Below, piece by piece: positions 47,549-56,841 of a stretch of 64,000 bases of DNA (the stretch's first letter is position 1; each line of letters starts with the position of its first letter). The translations under genes were made by a program, and so were the position numbers. Below the pieces are notes generated by a model that saw only the letters and a list, made by a program, of their open reading frames with translations, had not been told where the DNA came from and ran no database searches. Source of the DNA: Comamonas testosteroni ATCC 11996 (lineage in GTDB: Bacteria > Pseudomonadota > Gammaproteobacteria > Burkholderiales > Burkholderiaceae_C); contig NZ_AHIL01000049.1 of assembly GCF_000241525.1 (NCBI RefSeq), forward strand, positions 186,001 to 250,000. The letters are read 5' to 3'.

Positions 47549-48922
47549 ATGACTGCGACTTTTCAACCTGCCGCCTCCACCAGCGCCCAGACGCTGACCA
47601 CTGACCAGGTGCTGCAACAGCTGCAAGCCTTGTTGCAGCACCTGGGTGCGGTCGCCGAGGTGGAAGCCGTCGCCCTGCCCGATGCTCTGGATCGTGTGCT
47701 GGCAGCCGATGTGATCTGCCCCGTCAACGTCCCCCCCCATGACAACAGCGCCATGGACGGCTATGCCTTTGCCGGCAGTGAGCTGGAGCAGGCGCAGCCT
47801 GACCGGCCACTGATGCTTCGTGTGGTGGGGACGGCGCTGGCAGGAGGGCCCTGGCAAGGCCGGCTTGGCGCGGGCCAATGCGTGAAGATCATGACGGGTG
47901 CGGTCATGCCTGTGGGTGCGGACACGGTAGTCGCCCATGAGCAGGCCAGCGCTGACCAGGAATGCATTCAGTTTGACGGCCATGCCCTGCGTGCGGGCGC
48001 CAATCGTCGTCTGCGCGGCGAAGACCTGGAGCAAGGCTCTGTGGCGCTGCAGGCCGGCCAGCGTCTCACACCAGCCGCTCTTGGCCTGCTGGCCAGTCTG
48101 GGACTGGGCCAGGTCAACGTGCGGCGCAGGCTCAGCGTGGCTTACTTCTCCACCGGCGACGAGCTGCTGAGCCCAGGCGCCGAGCCGCGCGAAGGAGCCA
48201 TCTACGACAGCAACCGCTTCAGCCTGCAAGCGCTGTTGCGCCGACTGGGTGCCCATGTGCTGGATCTGGGAGCCGTGCCCGATGAGCCGGCTGCGCTGGA
48301 AGAGCGCCTGCGCGAGGCAGCCACCTTGGCCGATGTGGTGCTGACCAGTGGCGGCATCAGCGCCGGCGAGGCCGACCACACCCGCGCGATGTTGCAACGC
48401 CTGGGCACCGTGCAGTTCTGGCTAGTAGCCATGCGTCCCGGTCGGCCACTGGCGGTGGGCTTGCTCGCTCCCGCTGGCGGGATCTCCTTGACCAAATCGG
48501 CAGGTATCCCCATCAAGACAAGCGCAAACAGCTCCCAAAATCTGAGCAATCCGCCACCCACTCAGCGCCCGGCGGTGCTGCTGGGACTGCCAGGCAACCC
48601 GGTGGCCGCCATGGTGAGCTTTCTGATGTTCGTGCGCCCGGCCCTGGCCATGCTGGCAGGCGAACGCGGCGCCCCCGTGCCATTGCTGCAGGCGATCAGC
48701 AGCGAGCGCCTGCGCAAACGCCCGGGTCGTACCGAATATCTGCGCGGCGTACTCGAACTCAATGAGAAGGGCCAGGCCGCCGTGCGCACCACGGGCCCGC
48801 AAGGCTCGGGCGTGCTCAGCTCCATGGTCGCAGCCGACTGCATCATCGTGCTCGACGATGCGCGCGGCGATGTCCTGCCCGGAGAATCCGTCAACGTCCT
48901 GCTGCTGCAAGGCCTGATCTGA
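47549..48922 (+). CDS. moeA: molybdopterin molybdenumtransferase MoeA
   Basis: A 457-residue enzyme inserting molybdate into adenylylated molybdopterin. Motifs seen are VNVPPHDNSAMDGYAF, KIMTGAVMPVGADTVV, FSTGDELLSPG, VLTSGGISAGEADHT and LLGLPGNPVAAMVSF. Between AMRPGRPLAVG and the LPGNP loop sits an extra segment of roughly 30 residues (LTKSAGIPIKTSANSSQNLS) encoded by a dispersed repeat. Start ATG 47549 is chosen; earlier in-frame ATGs at 47492 and 47522 exist. Confidence 0.93.
   Translation: MTATFQPAASTSAQTLTTDQVLQQLQALLQHLGAVAEVEAVALPDALDRVLAADVICPVNVPPHDNSAMDGYAFAGSELEQAQPDRPLMLRVVGTALAGGPWQGRLGAGQCVKIMTGAVMPVGADTVVAHEQASADQECIQFDGHALRAGANRRLRGEDLEQGSVALQAGQRLTPAALGLLASLGLGQVNVRRRLSVAYFSTGDELLSPGAEPREGAIYDSNRFSLQALLRRLGAHVLDLGAVPDEPAALEERLREAATLADVVLTSGGISAGEADHTRAMLQRLGTVQFWLVAMRPGRPLAVGLLAPAGGISLTKSAGIPIKTSANSSQNLSNPPPTQRPAVLLGLPGNPVAAMVSFLMFVRPALAMLAGERGAPVPLLQAISSERLRKRPGRTEYLRGVLELNEKGQAAVRTTGPQGSGVLSSMVAADCIIVLDDARGDVLPGESVNVLLLQGLI
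48478..48560. repeat. dispersed repeat inside moeA
   Basis: AGACAAGCGCAAACAGCTCC (48516-48535) matches the AGACAAGCGCAAGCAGCTAT of the GNAT-gene copy, and AGGTATCCCCATCA resembles AGGTCCTTATCA in the 12512 copy. The frame is kept. Confidence 0.5.
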
Positions 48923-48975
48923 AGACAGACTTGCCGTCTGCGCTTAGACCCTCGATCCATTCTGGGAAATATTTC

Positions 48976-49302
48976 ATGCCATACCAAGCCACCCACTGGG
49001 CCACAGAACCCACAAGGCAGGCCATCGATGCGCTCAAGGGCGCGAATTTGCTGGAATTCGGCACGCCCTGGTGCGGCTACTGCCAGCGCGCCCAGCCGCT
49101 GTTGCAGGCTGCGCTGGAAGCCCAGCCGGAAGTGGCGCACATCAAGGTGGAAGACGGTCCCGGCCGGCCGCTGGGACGCAGCTATCGCGTCAAGCTCTGG
49201 CCCACGCTGATTTTTCTGCGTGACGGCAAAGAAGTGGCGCGCATCGTGCGCCCCGAATCCGAGCAGCAGATCCAAGAAGCGCTGGCACAGATCACGAACT
49301 GA
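48976..49302 (+). CDS. thioredoxin family protein
   Basis: A 108-residue thioredoxin-fold protein with active site W-C33-G-Y-C36 in LLEFGTPWCGYCQRAQPLL. The Gly-Tyr pair between the cysteines differs from the GP of thioredoxin 1, which may shift redox potential. No signal peptide, so cytoplasmic. Cis-proline region KLWPTLIFLRDG is present. Start ATG 48976 is preferred; it follows moeA by 53 bases and converges on rnhA. Confidence 0.9.
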   Translation: MPYQATHWATEPTRQAIDALKGANLLEFGTPWCGYCQRAQPLLQAALEAQPEVAHIKVEDGPGRPLGRSYRVKLWPTLIFLRDGKEVARIVRPESEQQIQEALAQITN

Positions 49303-49329
49303 GCCAGCGCAACGGGTCCGGTTCCTGGC

Positions 49330-49779
49330 TCAGCCGTTCTTGAGCGCCAGCTCCACGCCCTTGTTGGCAAGCGCATCGGCGCGCTCGTTGCCGGGGTCTC
49401 CGGCATGACCCTTGACCCAGCGCCAGTCGATACGGTGGCCGCTGCCCTGCACCAGCGCGTCCAGCTGCTTCCAGAGTTCGACATTCTTGACGGGTTCTTT
49501 GGAAGCGGTAACCCAGCCTTTGGCCTTCCAACCCTGGATCCACTCGGTAATGCCTTTGCGCACGTACTGACTGTCCAGATACAACACCACATCGCAGGGA
49601 CGCTTGAGCGCAGACAGCGCCTCGATCACGGCCTTGAGTTCCATGCGGTTATTGGTGGTTCCCAGTTCACCACCGAAGAGCTCCTTCTGTGCCGATCCGG
49701 CCTGCAGCAATGCTCCCCAGCCGCCAGGGCCGGGATTGCCCTTGCAGGCACCGTCGGTATAGATCACAACTTGATTCAA
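49330..49779 (-). CDS. rnhA: ribonuclease HI
   Basis: A 149-residue enzyme that removes RNA from RNA-DNA hybrids. The DEDD catalytic set is present: D9 ([16 protein letters not shown]), Glu in NNRMELKAV, Asp in LYLDSQYV and Asp in [12 protein letters not shown]. Start overlaps the methyltransferase stop by four bases. Gene order methyltransferase-rnhA beside gloB-mltD is conserved with enterobacteria. Confidence 0.97.
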   Translation of the reverse strand: MNQVVIYTDGACKGNPGPGGWGALLQAGSAQKELFGGELGTTNNRMELKAVIEALSALKRPCDVVLYLDSQYVRKGITEWIQGWKAKGWVTASKEPVKNVELWKQLDALVQGSGHRIDWRWVKGHAGDPGNERADALANKGVELALKNG

Positions 49780-50609
49780 TTTTCTTCCTTGTTACGCCAG
49801 GACATGTCCGGCGGCTGTCTCTGGGTCACGGGCGCTTTCATGCCAGCTGGCACGCTGTTCTTGCGCCAGCTCGGGCTCATCAGCCGCATGCCCTGCACGC
49901 GCTTGACGGCCACCACGCAATAGACGCCCCCCATCACCGGCCAGCAGCGGTGGCCCAAGCCTTCCATGAACTGCCAGCGGCTCAGCCACTTTTCACTTTG
50001 AGTAGCAGGACGATAACAGCCAAATTGCACTGCTTCGATCTCGAAGCTCAGCAATCGCAACCAATCGCGCAAGCGCCAGTAGCCCACGCCCAGGCTCAGG
50101 TCCGGCAAATAACCCGCACTGCGCTCCACACGGCGCTGCAAGCCCAGCAGACTGGAGGGATTCAGCCCGCTGATCACCAACCGGCCTTCGGGCACCAGCA
50201 CACGCGCAGCCTCGCGCAGCGCGGCATGCGGGTCGTTGGAGGCCTCCAGCGTATGCGGCATCAGCAGCAGGTCGAGGCTGGCCTCGGCAAAAGGCAGGGC
50301 TTCCGGGGCGGTTCTGAGCGCCGGCATCAACGGGGCAAAATTCTCTACCTCATCAGCGGTCGGCTGCTGCTGCGACACTGCGGCCGCCTTCGCTTGCGCT
50401 ACAGTGCCTGCTTTTGCATCCGAAACGGGATCCAGGCCCTCCAGCGCCAGCCAGCGATGAGGCATGCGGTTGCTGCGCAGGCCTTGCAACTGCGGCAAGC
50501 CCAGCTGCAAGGCATGGTAGCCAAAGATATCGGCCACCGCCTCGTCAAAGCGCTGCTGCTCCCATTCCAGGAGATAGTGCCCGAGGGCTGAATCCGTCCA
50601 GTGATGCAT
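49776..50609 (-). CDS. SAM-dependent methyltransferase, YafS-like
   Basis: A 277-residue class I methyltransferase-like protein. The motif region [21 protein letters not shown] and [24 protein letters not shown] corresponds to motifs II-III; the classic glycine-rich motif I is weak. The N-terminal part ([27 protein letters not shown]) is typical of the YafS group next to gloB and rnhA. Substrate unknown. Start ATG 50609 is 19 bases from the divergent gloB. Confidence 0.8.
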   Translation of the reverse strand: MHHWTDSALGHYLLEWEQQRFDEAVADIFGYHALQLGLPQLQGLRSNRMPHRWLALEGLDPVSDAKAGTVAQAKAAAVSQQQPTADEVENFAPLMPALRTAPEALPFAEASLDLLLMPHTLEASNDPHAALREAARVLVPEGRLVISGLNPSSLLGLQRRVERSAGYLPDLSLGVGYWRLRDWLRLLSFEIEAVQFGCYRPATQSEKWLSRWQFMEGLGHRCWPVMGGVYCVVAVKRVQGMRLMSPSWRKNSVPAGMKAPVTQRQPPDMSWRNKEEN

Positions 50610-50628
50610 CTCTATAATTTTGCAGTTC

Positions 50629-51402
50629 ATGAACCTGTTGCCCATTCCCGCTTTCTCCGACAACTACATCTGGATGCTCCACGATGCAGAACATGCCGTG
50701 GTCGTCGATCCGGGTCAGGCCGAGCCTGTGCTGAGCACATTGGCACAGCGGGGTCTGAAACTGCAGGGCATTTTAGTCACCCACCATCATGCCGACCATG
50801 TGGGCGGCGTCGAGGCCATTCGTGAGGCCACTGGCGCCCCTGTCTGGGGCCCCGCCTACGAGTCCCTGCCCGAACCCGTCACACGCGTGCAGGGCGGCGA
50901 CAGCGTGGAGCTGCTCGGCGGCCCTTGGCGGGTCATCGATGTGCCTGGGCACACCAGCGGTCATATCGCCTTCTTCAGTACCCAGGCGCAAGACCAGCCC
51001 CTGCTGTTCTGCGGCGACACGCTGTTCTCGGGCGGCTGCGGTCGCCTTTTCGAAGGCACGGCAGCGCAGATGCAGGCTTCGCTGGACGCACTGGCCGCCC
51101 TGCCAGCCAACACGCTGGTGTGCTGCGCACATGAGTACACAATTTCCAACCTGCGATTTGCGCAGGCCGTGGAACCAAACAATCCGGAACTGGCTCAGTA
51201 TCTGGAACATTGCCAGCTACTGCGCAAGAGCGGGCGGCCCACGCTGCCCTCCACATTGCAGACCGAGCTGGCCATCAACCCGTTCATGCGAAGCCGCGCT
51301 GCCGATGTGATCGCAGCCGCCGTGCACCATGATCCTCAAACCAGGCCCGAGGAGCCCGCCAGCGTGCTGGCTACCCTGCGCCAATGGAAAAACGTTTTCT
51401 GA
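50629..51402 (+). CDS. gloB: hydroxyacylglutathione hydrolase (glyoxalase II)
   Basis: A 257-residue metallo-beta-lactamase-fold enzyme that hydrolyses S-lactoylglutathione in methylglyoxal detoxification. The metal motif is THHHADH (binuclear zinc/iron), with further ligands in PGHTSGH and CGDTLFSGGCGRLFEG, and the glutathione-binding CCAHEYT. Start ATG 50629 (MNLLPIPAFSDNYIW) is preferred to 50620. The stop overlaps the mltD start (TGATG). Confidence 0.95.
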   Translation: MNLLPIPAFSDNYIWMLHDAEHAVVVDPGQAEPVLSTLAQRGLKLQGILVTHHHADHVGGVEAIREATGAPVWGPAYESLPEPVTRVQGGDSVELLGGPWRVIDVPGHTSGHIAFFSTQAQDQPLLFCGDTLFSGGCGRLFEGTAAQMQASLDALAALPANTLVCCAHEYTISNLRFAQAVEPNNPELAQYLEHCQLLRKSGRPTLPSTLQTELAINPFMRSRAADVIAAAVHHDPQTRPEEPASVLATLRQWKNVF

Positions 51403-52937
51403 TGAAGCTGCTATCCACCCTGCTGCTGACAAGCGCACTGATATTGACCGGCTGCGCTACCACCAGCAGCGTCGACCCCATGTATCCGAACGGCCCTCTC
51501 AAACCCCTGGGCCAGGGCAAAGTCGGCAGCTCCGAAGTCGCTGAACTGGAAGCCACGGGCGATCTCTGGGTTCGCATCCGCAAGGGCTTTGCCATGCCCA
51601 ATCTTGAGCAGGACCTGGTCCAGAACCAGGAGCAGTGGTATGCCACGCGCCCCGACTACATCCAGCGCATGACGGAGCGATCGAGCAAATACCTGTTCCA
51701 CATCGTCGAGGAACTGGAGCGCCGCAATATGCCGACAGAGCTGGCGCTGTTGCCCTTCATCGAGAGCGCCTTCAACCCTCAGGCCGTATCCAGCGCCAAG
51801 GCGGCCGGCATGTGGCAGTTCATGCCGGCCACGGGCACCTATTTCGACCTCAAGCAGAATGTCTTCCGCGATGATCGCCGCGATGTGCTGGCCTCGACCC
51901 GTGCCGCACTCGACTATCTGCAAAAGCTCTACAACATGTTCGGCGACTGGCATCTGGCCCTGGCCGCCTATAACTGGGGAGAGGGCAGCGTCGGCCGCGC
52001 CATCAAGCGCAACGAAAAGCTGGGCCAGCCCGCTGGCTACCTCGACCTGCAGATGCCGGCCGAAACCCGCAACTACGTGCCCAAGCTGCAAGCCGTCAAG
52101 AACATCGTGGCCGAACCCGAGAAGTTCAACACCGAGCTTCCCATCATCGAAAACCACCCCTATTTCCAGGCCGTGGATCTGCCGCACGACATTGACGTGG
52201 AGCTGGTGGCCAAGCTGGCCGATGTCAGCGTCAAGGACTTCAAGGCACTCAACCCCAGCTTTCACAAGCCGGTGATCTTTGCGCGCGCCACGCCACAGGT
52301 GCTGCTGCCCTGGGACAACGCCAAGGTTTTCCGCCGCAATTTGCAGGCCTATAGCGAAGGCCAGTTCGCCAGCTGGACAGTATGGACCGTGCCAACCACC
52401 ATCACCGTGGCCGAAGCCGCCCAGCGTGCAGGCCTGGGCGAAGCCGATCTGCGCGCCATCAACAACATCCCGCCGCGCATGTTGATCAAGGCAGGATCGG
52501 CTCTGATGGTGCCGCGCGATGCCAATGTCAAGACTGATGTGCCCGGCCATGTGGCCGACAACGGTCAGATCTCCTTCGCACCTGAAGTCGTAACCGTGCG
52601 CACCACGGTCAAGGCGCGCAAGCGCGATACGCTGGTCAGCGTGGCCAGCCGCTATGGCATCAGCGTCTCCAACCTCGCGGACTGGAACGACCTCAAGTCC
52701 ACGGCATCCTTGCGCCCCGGCCAGTCGCTGATTGCCTACCTGCCCAGCCGCGCAGCCCGCAGCGCACGCGCCGAGGCCAACGACAGCCCACGCGAGTCAG
52801 CCCGCAACACCCGTGGCGGCAGCAAGGTGGCAGCCGCCACCAGCAAGAGCGCCAAGACCAGCAGCGCGCCCGCTCCCCGTGGCGGCAAGAGCGAACCCAA
52901 GGCACGCGGCGGCACACCAGCCAAGAAGCGTAAATAA
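51402..52937 (+). CDS. mltD: membrane-bound lytic murein transglycosylase D
   Basis: A 511-residue outer-membrane lipoprotein that cuts peptidoglycan glycan strands, forming 1,6-anhydro ends. The lipobox is LTGC (residues 17-20). The SLT domain lies at about 105-230 with catalytic Glu in LLPFIESAFNPQAVS and the MWQFMPATG motif; LysM domains are near 320-370 and 400-450. A Lys/Arg/Ala-rich tail of 60 residues follows, another basic cell-wall-binding segment. Translationally coupled to gloB. Confidence 0.95.
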   Translation: MKLLSTLLLTSALILTGCATTSSVDPMYPNGPLKPLGQGKVGSSEVAELEATGDLWVRIRKGFAMPNLEQDLVQNQEQWYATRPDYIQRMTERSSKYLFHIVEELERRNMPTELALLPFIESAFNPQAVSSAKAAGMWQFMPATGTYFDLKQNVFRDDRRDVLASTRAALDYLQKLYNMFGDWHLALAAYNWGEGSVGRAIKRNEKLGQPAGYLDLQMPAETRNYVPKLQAVKNIVAEPEKFNTELPIIENHPYFQAVDLPHDIDVELVAKLADVSVKDFKALNPSFHKPVIFARATPQVLLPWDNAKVFRRNLQAYSEGQFASWTVWTVPTTITVAEAAQRAGLGEADLRAINNIPPRMLIKAGSALMVPRDANVKTDVPGHVADNGQISFAPEVVTVRTTVKARKRDTLVSVASRYGISVSNLADWNDLKSTASLRPGQSLIAYLPSRAARSARAEANDSPRESARNTRGGSKVAAATSKSAKTSSAPAPRGGKSEPKARGGTPAKKRK

Positions 52938-52951
52938 GCTTGGCCGCCCGC

Positions 52952-52988
52952 AAAAAAGCCCGCTGTTTTCAAAACCAGCGGGCTTTTT
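52952..52988. terminator. bidirectional terminator
   Basis: AAAAGCCCGCTG and CAGCGGGCTTTTT arms after mltD; it may also stop the converging recR transcript. Confidence 0.85.
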
Positions 52989-53063
52989 CCATGTTCATTC
53001 AAAGAAATCAATAGCAGCATGCGCTTTATAAAAGGGCGTTGACAGCCAACTCAAGCCATATTT

Positions 53064-53654
53064 TCAGCGCCTGTCCACCAGCGCGTGGGCAATCGTGCCC
53101 AGATCCACATATTCGAGTTCGCTGCCTATCGGCACGCCACGCGCCAGCCGCGTGACCAGAATGCCGCGCGACTTGAGCGCCTCGCTAACTGCGTGGGCCG
53201 TGGCCTCGCCCTCGGCCGTGAAGCTGGTGGCCAGAATCACCTCCTGCACCACGCCGTCACAGGCACGCTCCAGCAACTGCTTCATGCCGATTTCCTTGGG
53301 ACCCACGCCATCGAGCGGCGACAGCCGCCCCATCAGCACATAGTAGTAGCCCTGGTAGGCCCCCGTGCGCTCCATGGCAGCCAGATCGGCCGGCGCCTCG
53401 ACCACGCACAGACGCGCCCCATCGCGCCCGGCGTCATCACAGATGCTGCAGATGGCGCCTTCGGTAAACGTGTGGCAACGCTCGCAGTGATGCACCGAGT
53501 TCACCGCAGAATCCAGCGCCCGCGCCAGCTGCAGCGCCCCGGCCTGATCACGCTGCAGCAAATGAAACGCCATGCGCTGCGCCGACTTGATGCCCACGCC
53601 CGGCAGCCGGCGCAAGGCCTCGATCAAGGCATCCAGAGATTGCACATCAGACAC
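53064..53654 (-). CDS. recR: recombination mediator RecR
   Basis: A 196-residue DNA-repair protein acting with RecF/RecO to load RecA on gapped DNA. N-terminal helix-hairpin-helix ([20 protein letters not shown]), a C4 zinc site (CERCHTF and CSICDD), then the Toprim domain ([29 protein letters not shown]). Downstream of dnaX-ybaB on the same strand, but a terminator at 53678-53708 lies between. Confidence 0.96.
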   Translation of the reverse strand: MSDVQSLDALIEALRRLPGVGIKSAQRMAFHLLQRDQAGALQLARALDSAVNSVHHCERCHTFTEGAICSICDDAGRDGARLCVVEAPADLAAMERTGAYQGYYYVLMGRLSPLDGVGPKEIGMKQLLERACDGVVQEVILATSFTAEGEATAHAVSEALKSRGILVTRLARGVPIGSELEYVDLGTIAHALVDRR

Positions 53655-53677
53655 GGGCTTGTCCTTTCAGTCACCAG

Positions 53678-53708
53678 AAAAAAAGCGATCTGCCATTGCG
53701 CAGATCGC
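53678..53708 (-). terminator. terminator of dnaX-ybaB
   Basis: GCGATCTGC and GCAGATCGC arms; T run on the minus strand. Confidence 0.8.
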
Positions 53709-53817
53709 CATTCGTCCCCTGCACACCCCGTCCAGGGGCAGCAAGCAAAAGCCTCATCGCGGCATCGCAGCCATCCCTTGGCCGGGGAAGCGGCACTGCC
53801 GCTCAGGGGAAAATCCG

Positions 53818-54150
53818 TCAGAACGGGAACTTCATACCACCGGGCAGGCCGGGCATACCGGCAGTGATCTTGCCCATCTTCTCGTTGGAGGTCTCTTCGG
53901 CCTTGCGCACAGCCGCGTTGAAGGCAGCAGCCACCAGGTCTTCCAGCATGTCCTTGTCTTCAGCCAGCAGGCTGGGGTCGATGGTGATGCGCTTGACGTC
54001 ATGCTTGCAGGTCATCACGACCTTGACCAGGCCGGCACCGGATTCGCCTTCGACTTCGATATTGCCCAGCTCTTCCTGAGCTTTCTTCAGGTTGTCCTGC
54101 ATGGCCTGAGCTTGCTTCATCAAACCGGCGAGTTGTCCTTTGTTGAACAT
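53818..54150 (-). CDS. ybaB: YbaB/EbfC nucleoid-associated protein
   Basis: A 110-residue DNA-binding protein family found with dnaX and recR. Features are [19 protein letters not shown] and the strand [25 protein letters not shown]. It binds DNA as a dimer and may affect nucleoid structure. Lies 27 bases after dnaX, in the same operon. Confidence 0.95.
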   Translation of the reverse strand: MFNKGQLAGLMKQAQAMQDNLKKAQEELGNIEVEGESGAGLVKVVMTCKHDVKRITIDPSLLAEDKDMLEDLVAAAFNAAVRKAEETSNEKMGKITAGMPGLPGGMKFPF

Positions 54151-54177
54151 GAGAATTCCTTCTTTTGTTGAAACGCC

Positions 54178-56337
54178 TTATTCAGGCTGAATAGATATGG
54201 GCTTGATACTACCGGGCACGATTTTCGCGCCAAAGTCTCGCATCAAGGTTTGCACCTGCGGATTGCTTTTGACAATTTCCTCGGCCAGCAGCTGGCTGGC
54301 TTGCCTTTCCAAGGCCAGCCGGCGGGCAGGACTGTCCGTCACCGGCCCTTGCTCAACCTGCAATTGTCGCGCATGACCGGCTGCTTCCAGCGCAGCACGC
54401 AGACGATCACGTGTGCCTGCCTGATTGAGCGAGCTGGACTCCACGCGCAATCGCCACAGATCGCCCTCACGACCCAGCAGTTGCGACTGCAGCGCCAGCT
54501 GTCGCGCAACGGCCACCACGGCTTCACTCTGCAGCAACTGCTGCACCACGCCAAACCACAGATCGCCCTCGGCTGTGCGCTCCACAGGGGCTGCATCCTG
54601 GGCCGTGCTGACATAGCCGCCGCTTGCGCTCTGGGCCGCCGGCTCGTCAGACTCCATGGGCGGCATGGCATGCAGGGGCTGTCCGACATCCAGGTCGGCA
54701 TCATCGCCCCAGCGCCCATCGTCAGACCAGCCCTCATCGGGCATGCCTGCCCAGGCCGCTTCGCTGGCATCCGGCTCTTCGGGAGCATCAGCCATATCGA
54801 CGGCCTCGGCGCTCTCAGACGCATCGTCGGCGGGCATTTGGCCTGCCTCTGCGACAACTTCATGATTCGCCGAGGGCATGGTTTGCTGAACCGCAGCAGG
54901 CTCAGGCGTCACCGTAGAAACTGGCGACCGGGTCAACTCCGGGACGGCCTGCACCACCGGCTCTGCTATGGAATATGCAGCTGCATCCGAGCGATCGGCA
55001 ACAGCTTGAATATGTTCTGGCTCGGCCATGCCGACCACTGACGCAGGCTCCTGCGCCGGTGCGCACTCCAGTGCAGGCTCCACAACAGGCTGCACGGACT
55101 GAACCTTGGCCGGTGGTGCCTCCATCGCCGCTGACGGTGAAGCCGGAGGCTGCTGAATCGGATTCGGAGCCTGGGCAACCGGGCGGCTAGGCCTCAGCGC
55201 TGGAGTTTTTTTTTCAGCCGTGCCGGCTTCGGCATTTTCCGGCTTGAAGGCCAGCAGCCGCAGCAGCGCCATGGTCAGCGCAGCGTACTCATCAGGGGCC
55301 AGCCCCAGTTCGGCACGGCCGTGCAGGCAGATGCTGTAGAGCAGTTGAGTCTCGTCGCGCGGCATCAGACTGGCCAGCCGGTCTACTTCCGCGGCCTCCG
55401 GGTCGCTGGCATCCAGCGGCATATCGGGCACGGCCTGCAACACGGCCATGCGCTGCAGTACGGCGCACATTTCTTCCAGAGTCGATGCAGCAGACAGACC
55501 GTTGTGGCGCAGCTCTTCGGAGACTTCAACCACCGTGCGCCCCTGACCCTGGGCCAGGGCATCAATCAGGCGGAACACATGGCTGCGATCCACGCTGCCC
55601 AGCATCTGGCGCACCGTCGCCTCCTGCAACTGACCGCTGCCAAAGGCAATCGCCTGGTCGGTCAGGCTCAGCGCGTCGCGCATGGAGCCACGCGCAGCAC
55701 GCGACAGCAGGCGCAGCGCCTGAGGCTCTGCTGGCACGCTTTCCTTGTCCAGCACATGGGTCAAATGCTCCAGAACCGTCTCGGGCGCCATGGGACGCAG
55801 ATTGAACTGCAGGCAGCGCGAGAGCACAGTAACCGGCACTTTCTGCGGATCGGTCGTAGCAAGCACGAACTTCAGATACTCCGGAGGCTCTTCCAGCGTC
55901 TTGAGCATGGCGTTGAACGCGGTGTTTGTCAGCATGTGCACCTCGTCGATCATGAAGACCTTGAAGCGCCCCTGCACCGGCTTGTACACCGCCTGCTCCA
56001 GCAGGCTCTGCACCTCATCCACACCGCGGTTGGATGCAGCATCCAGCTCGGTGTAGTCGGGGAAACGACCGCTATCGATTTCAGTGCATGCTGCGCAAAC
56101 TCCGCAGGGGGCTGCGGTGATCCCACCGTTACCGTCCAGGCCCTGGCAATTCAGAGACTTGGCCAGAATGCGCGACACCGTGGTCTTGCCCACGCCACGT
56201 GTGCCCGTGAACAGATAGGCGTGATGCAGGCGCTGCTGGGTCAACGCATTGGTCAGAGCCTGAACCACGTGCTCCTGCCCCACCATTTCAGTGAAGGTAC
56301 GGGGCCGGTATTTGCGAGCAAGCACTAAATAAGACAT
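54178..56337 (-). CDS. dnaX: DNA polymerase III subunit tau/gamma
   Basis: A 719-residue clamp-loader subunit. Walker A is GTRGVGKTTVSR, the zinc site uses CQG and CGVCAAC, Walker B is MIDEVHML, and the sensor region follows; domains I-III end near residue 370 with LLRLLAFKPENAE. The next 190 residues are Pro/Ala/Glu-rich, and the C-terminal tau domain (about 575-719) binds DnaB helicase and polymerase. Right after domain III, codons 375-377 contain nine A, a likely slippage site for making gamma. Start ATG 56337 fits the family. Confidence 0.96.
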   Translation of the reverse strand: MSYLVLARKYRPRTFTEMVGQEHVVQALTNALTQQRLHHAYLFTGTRGVGKTTVSRILAKSLNCQGLDGNGGITAAPCGVCAACTEIDSGRFPDYTELDAASNRGVDEVQSLLEQAVYKPVQGRFKVFMIDEVHMLTNTAFNAMLKTLEEPPEYLKFVLATTDPQKVPVTVLSRCLQFNLRPMAPETVLEHLTHVLDKESVPAEPQALRLLSRAARGSMRDALSLTDQAIAFGSGQLQEATVRQMLGSVDRSHVFRLIDALAQGQGRTVVEVSEELRHNGLSAASTLEEMCAVLQRMAVLQAVPDMPLDASDPEAAEVDRLASLMPRDETQLLYSICLHGRAELGLAPDEYAALTMALLRLLAFKPENAEAGTAEKKTPALRPSRPVAQAPNPIQQPPASPSAAMEAPPAKVQSVQPVVEPALECAPAQEPASVVGMAEPEHIQAVADRSDAAAYSIAEPVVQAVPELTRSPVSTVTPEPAAVQQTMPSANHEVVAEAGQMPADDASESAEAVDMADAPEEPDASEAAWAGMPDEGWSDDGRWGDDADLDVGQPLHAMPPMESDEPAAQSASGGYVSTAQDAAPVERTAEGDLWFGVVQQLLQSEAVVAVARQLALQSQLLGREGDLWRLRVESSSLNQAGTRDRLRAALEAAGHARQLQVEQGPVTDSPARRLALERQASQLLAEEIVKSNPQVQTLMRDFGAKIVPGSIKPISIQPE

Positions 56338-56427
56338 AGCCTCTGATTCTACGGGGCCGGGACATGCCAACAAGCCTGCTCCTGGAATCTCATTTCACAG
56401 CTCTCGAAGCTGTGTCGGTTTTGCATC

Positions 56428-56433
56428 TATAAT
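56428..56433 (+). promoter_or_regulatory. -10 box of the SRP RNA gene
   Basis: A perfect TATAAT six bases before the first paired base of the SRP RNA. The -35 is not a close consensus match. Confidence 0.55.
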
Positions 56434-56438
56434 CGAGC

Positions 56439-56537
56439 GTGACGGGCCTCCTCGCATGGGGAAGCAGCCAACCGGGTCAGGTGGGGAACCAAGCAGCCCT
56501 AACTGTGGATACAGTGCCGAGATCAGGCTCGTCACCT
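56439..56537 (+). ncRNA. ffs: 4.5S signal recognition particle RNA
   Basis: The conserved SRP core is visible: GGGTCAGGTGGGGAACCAAG and then CAGCCCTAA, matching the Ffh-binding loop and symmetric bulge of 4.5S RNA. The ends pair: GTGACGGGCC (from 56439) with GGCTCGTCAC (to about 56535). About 99 bases long. It lies upstream of and divergent from dnaX, a frequent position. Confidence 0.88.
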
Positions 56538-56761
56538 TTCGATGGAAACCTCTTTACAGACAAGAGGCTGTCTTCCGAGAAAGGCCATTTTTCACCATGA
56601 GAAACACCATGCTGTAGCACTTTGCCCAGGAAAAGTGTTTCGCATCGACGCCCCATGCTTGGGTAGGCGGCACCGTTCAACGCCGAGCCTGACCCCGCCA
56701 TTGCGTCGAGATCGCCTGCAGGCCACCGGCAGACAAAAGTGGCAACCAAGAAATCGGATGC

Positions 56762-56797
56762 AAAAAAAGGCCGCAATGGCAATTGCGGCCTTTTTGT
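56762..56797. terminator. bidirectional terminator
   Basis: AAAAAAAGGCCGCAAT and ATTGCGGCCTTTTT arms at the end of rimO; the plus side could stop transcripts from ffs. The rest of 56538-56841 holds no gene. Confidence 0.85.
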
Positions 56798-56841
56798 TTT
56801 TACCGGACTGACATGGCGCCGTGCAGCGGCGCCCTGGAAAC

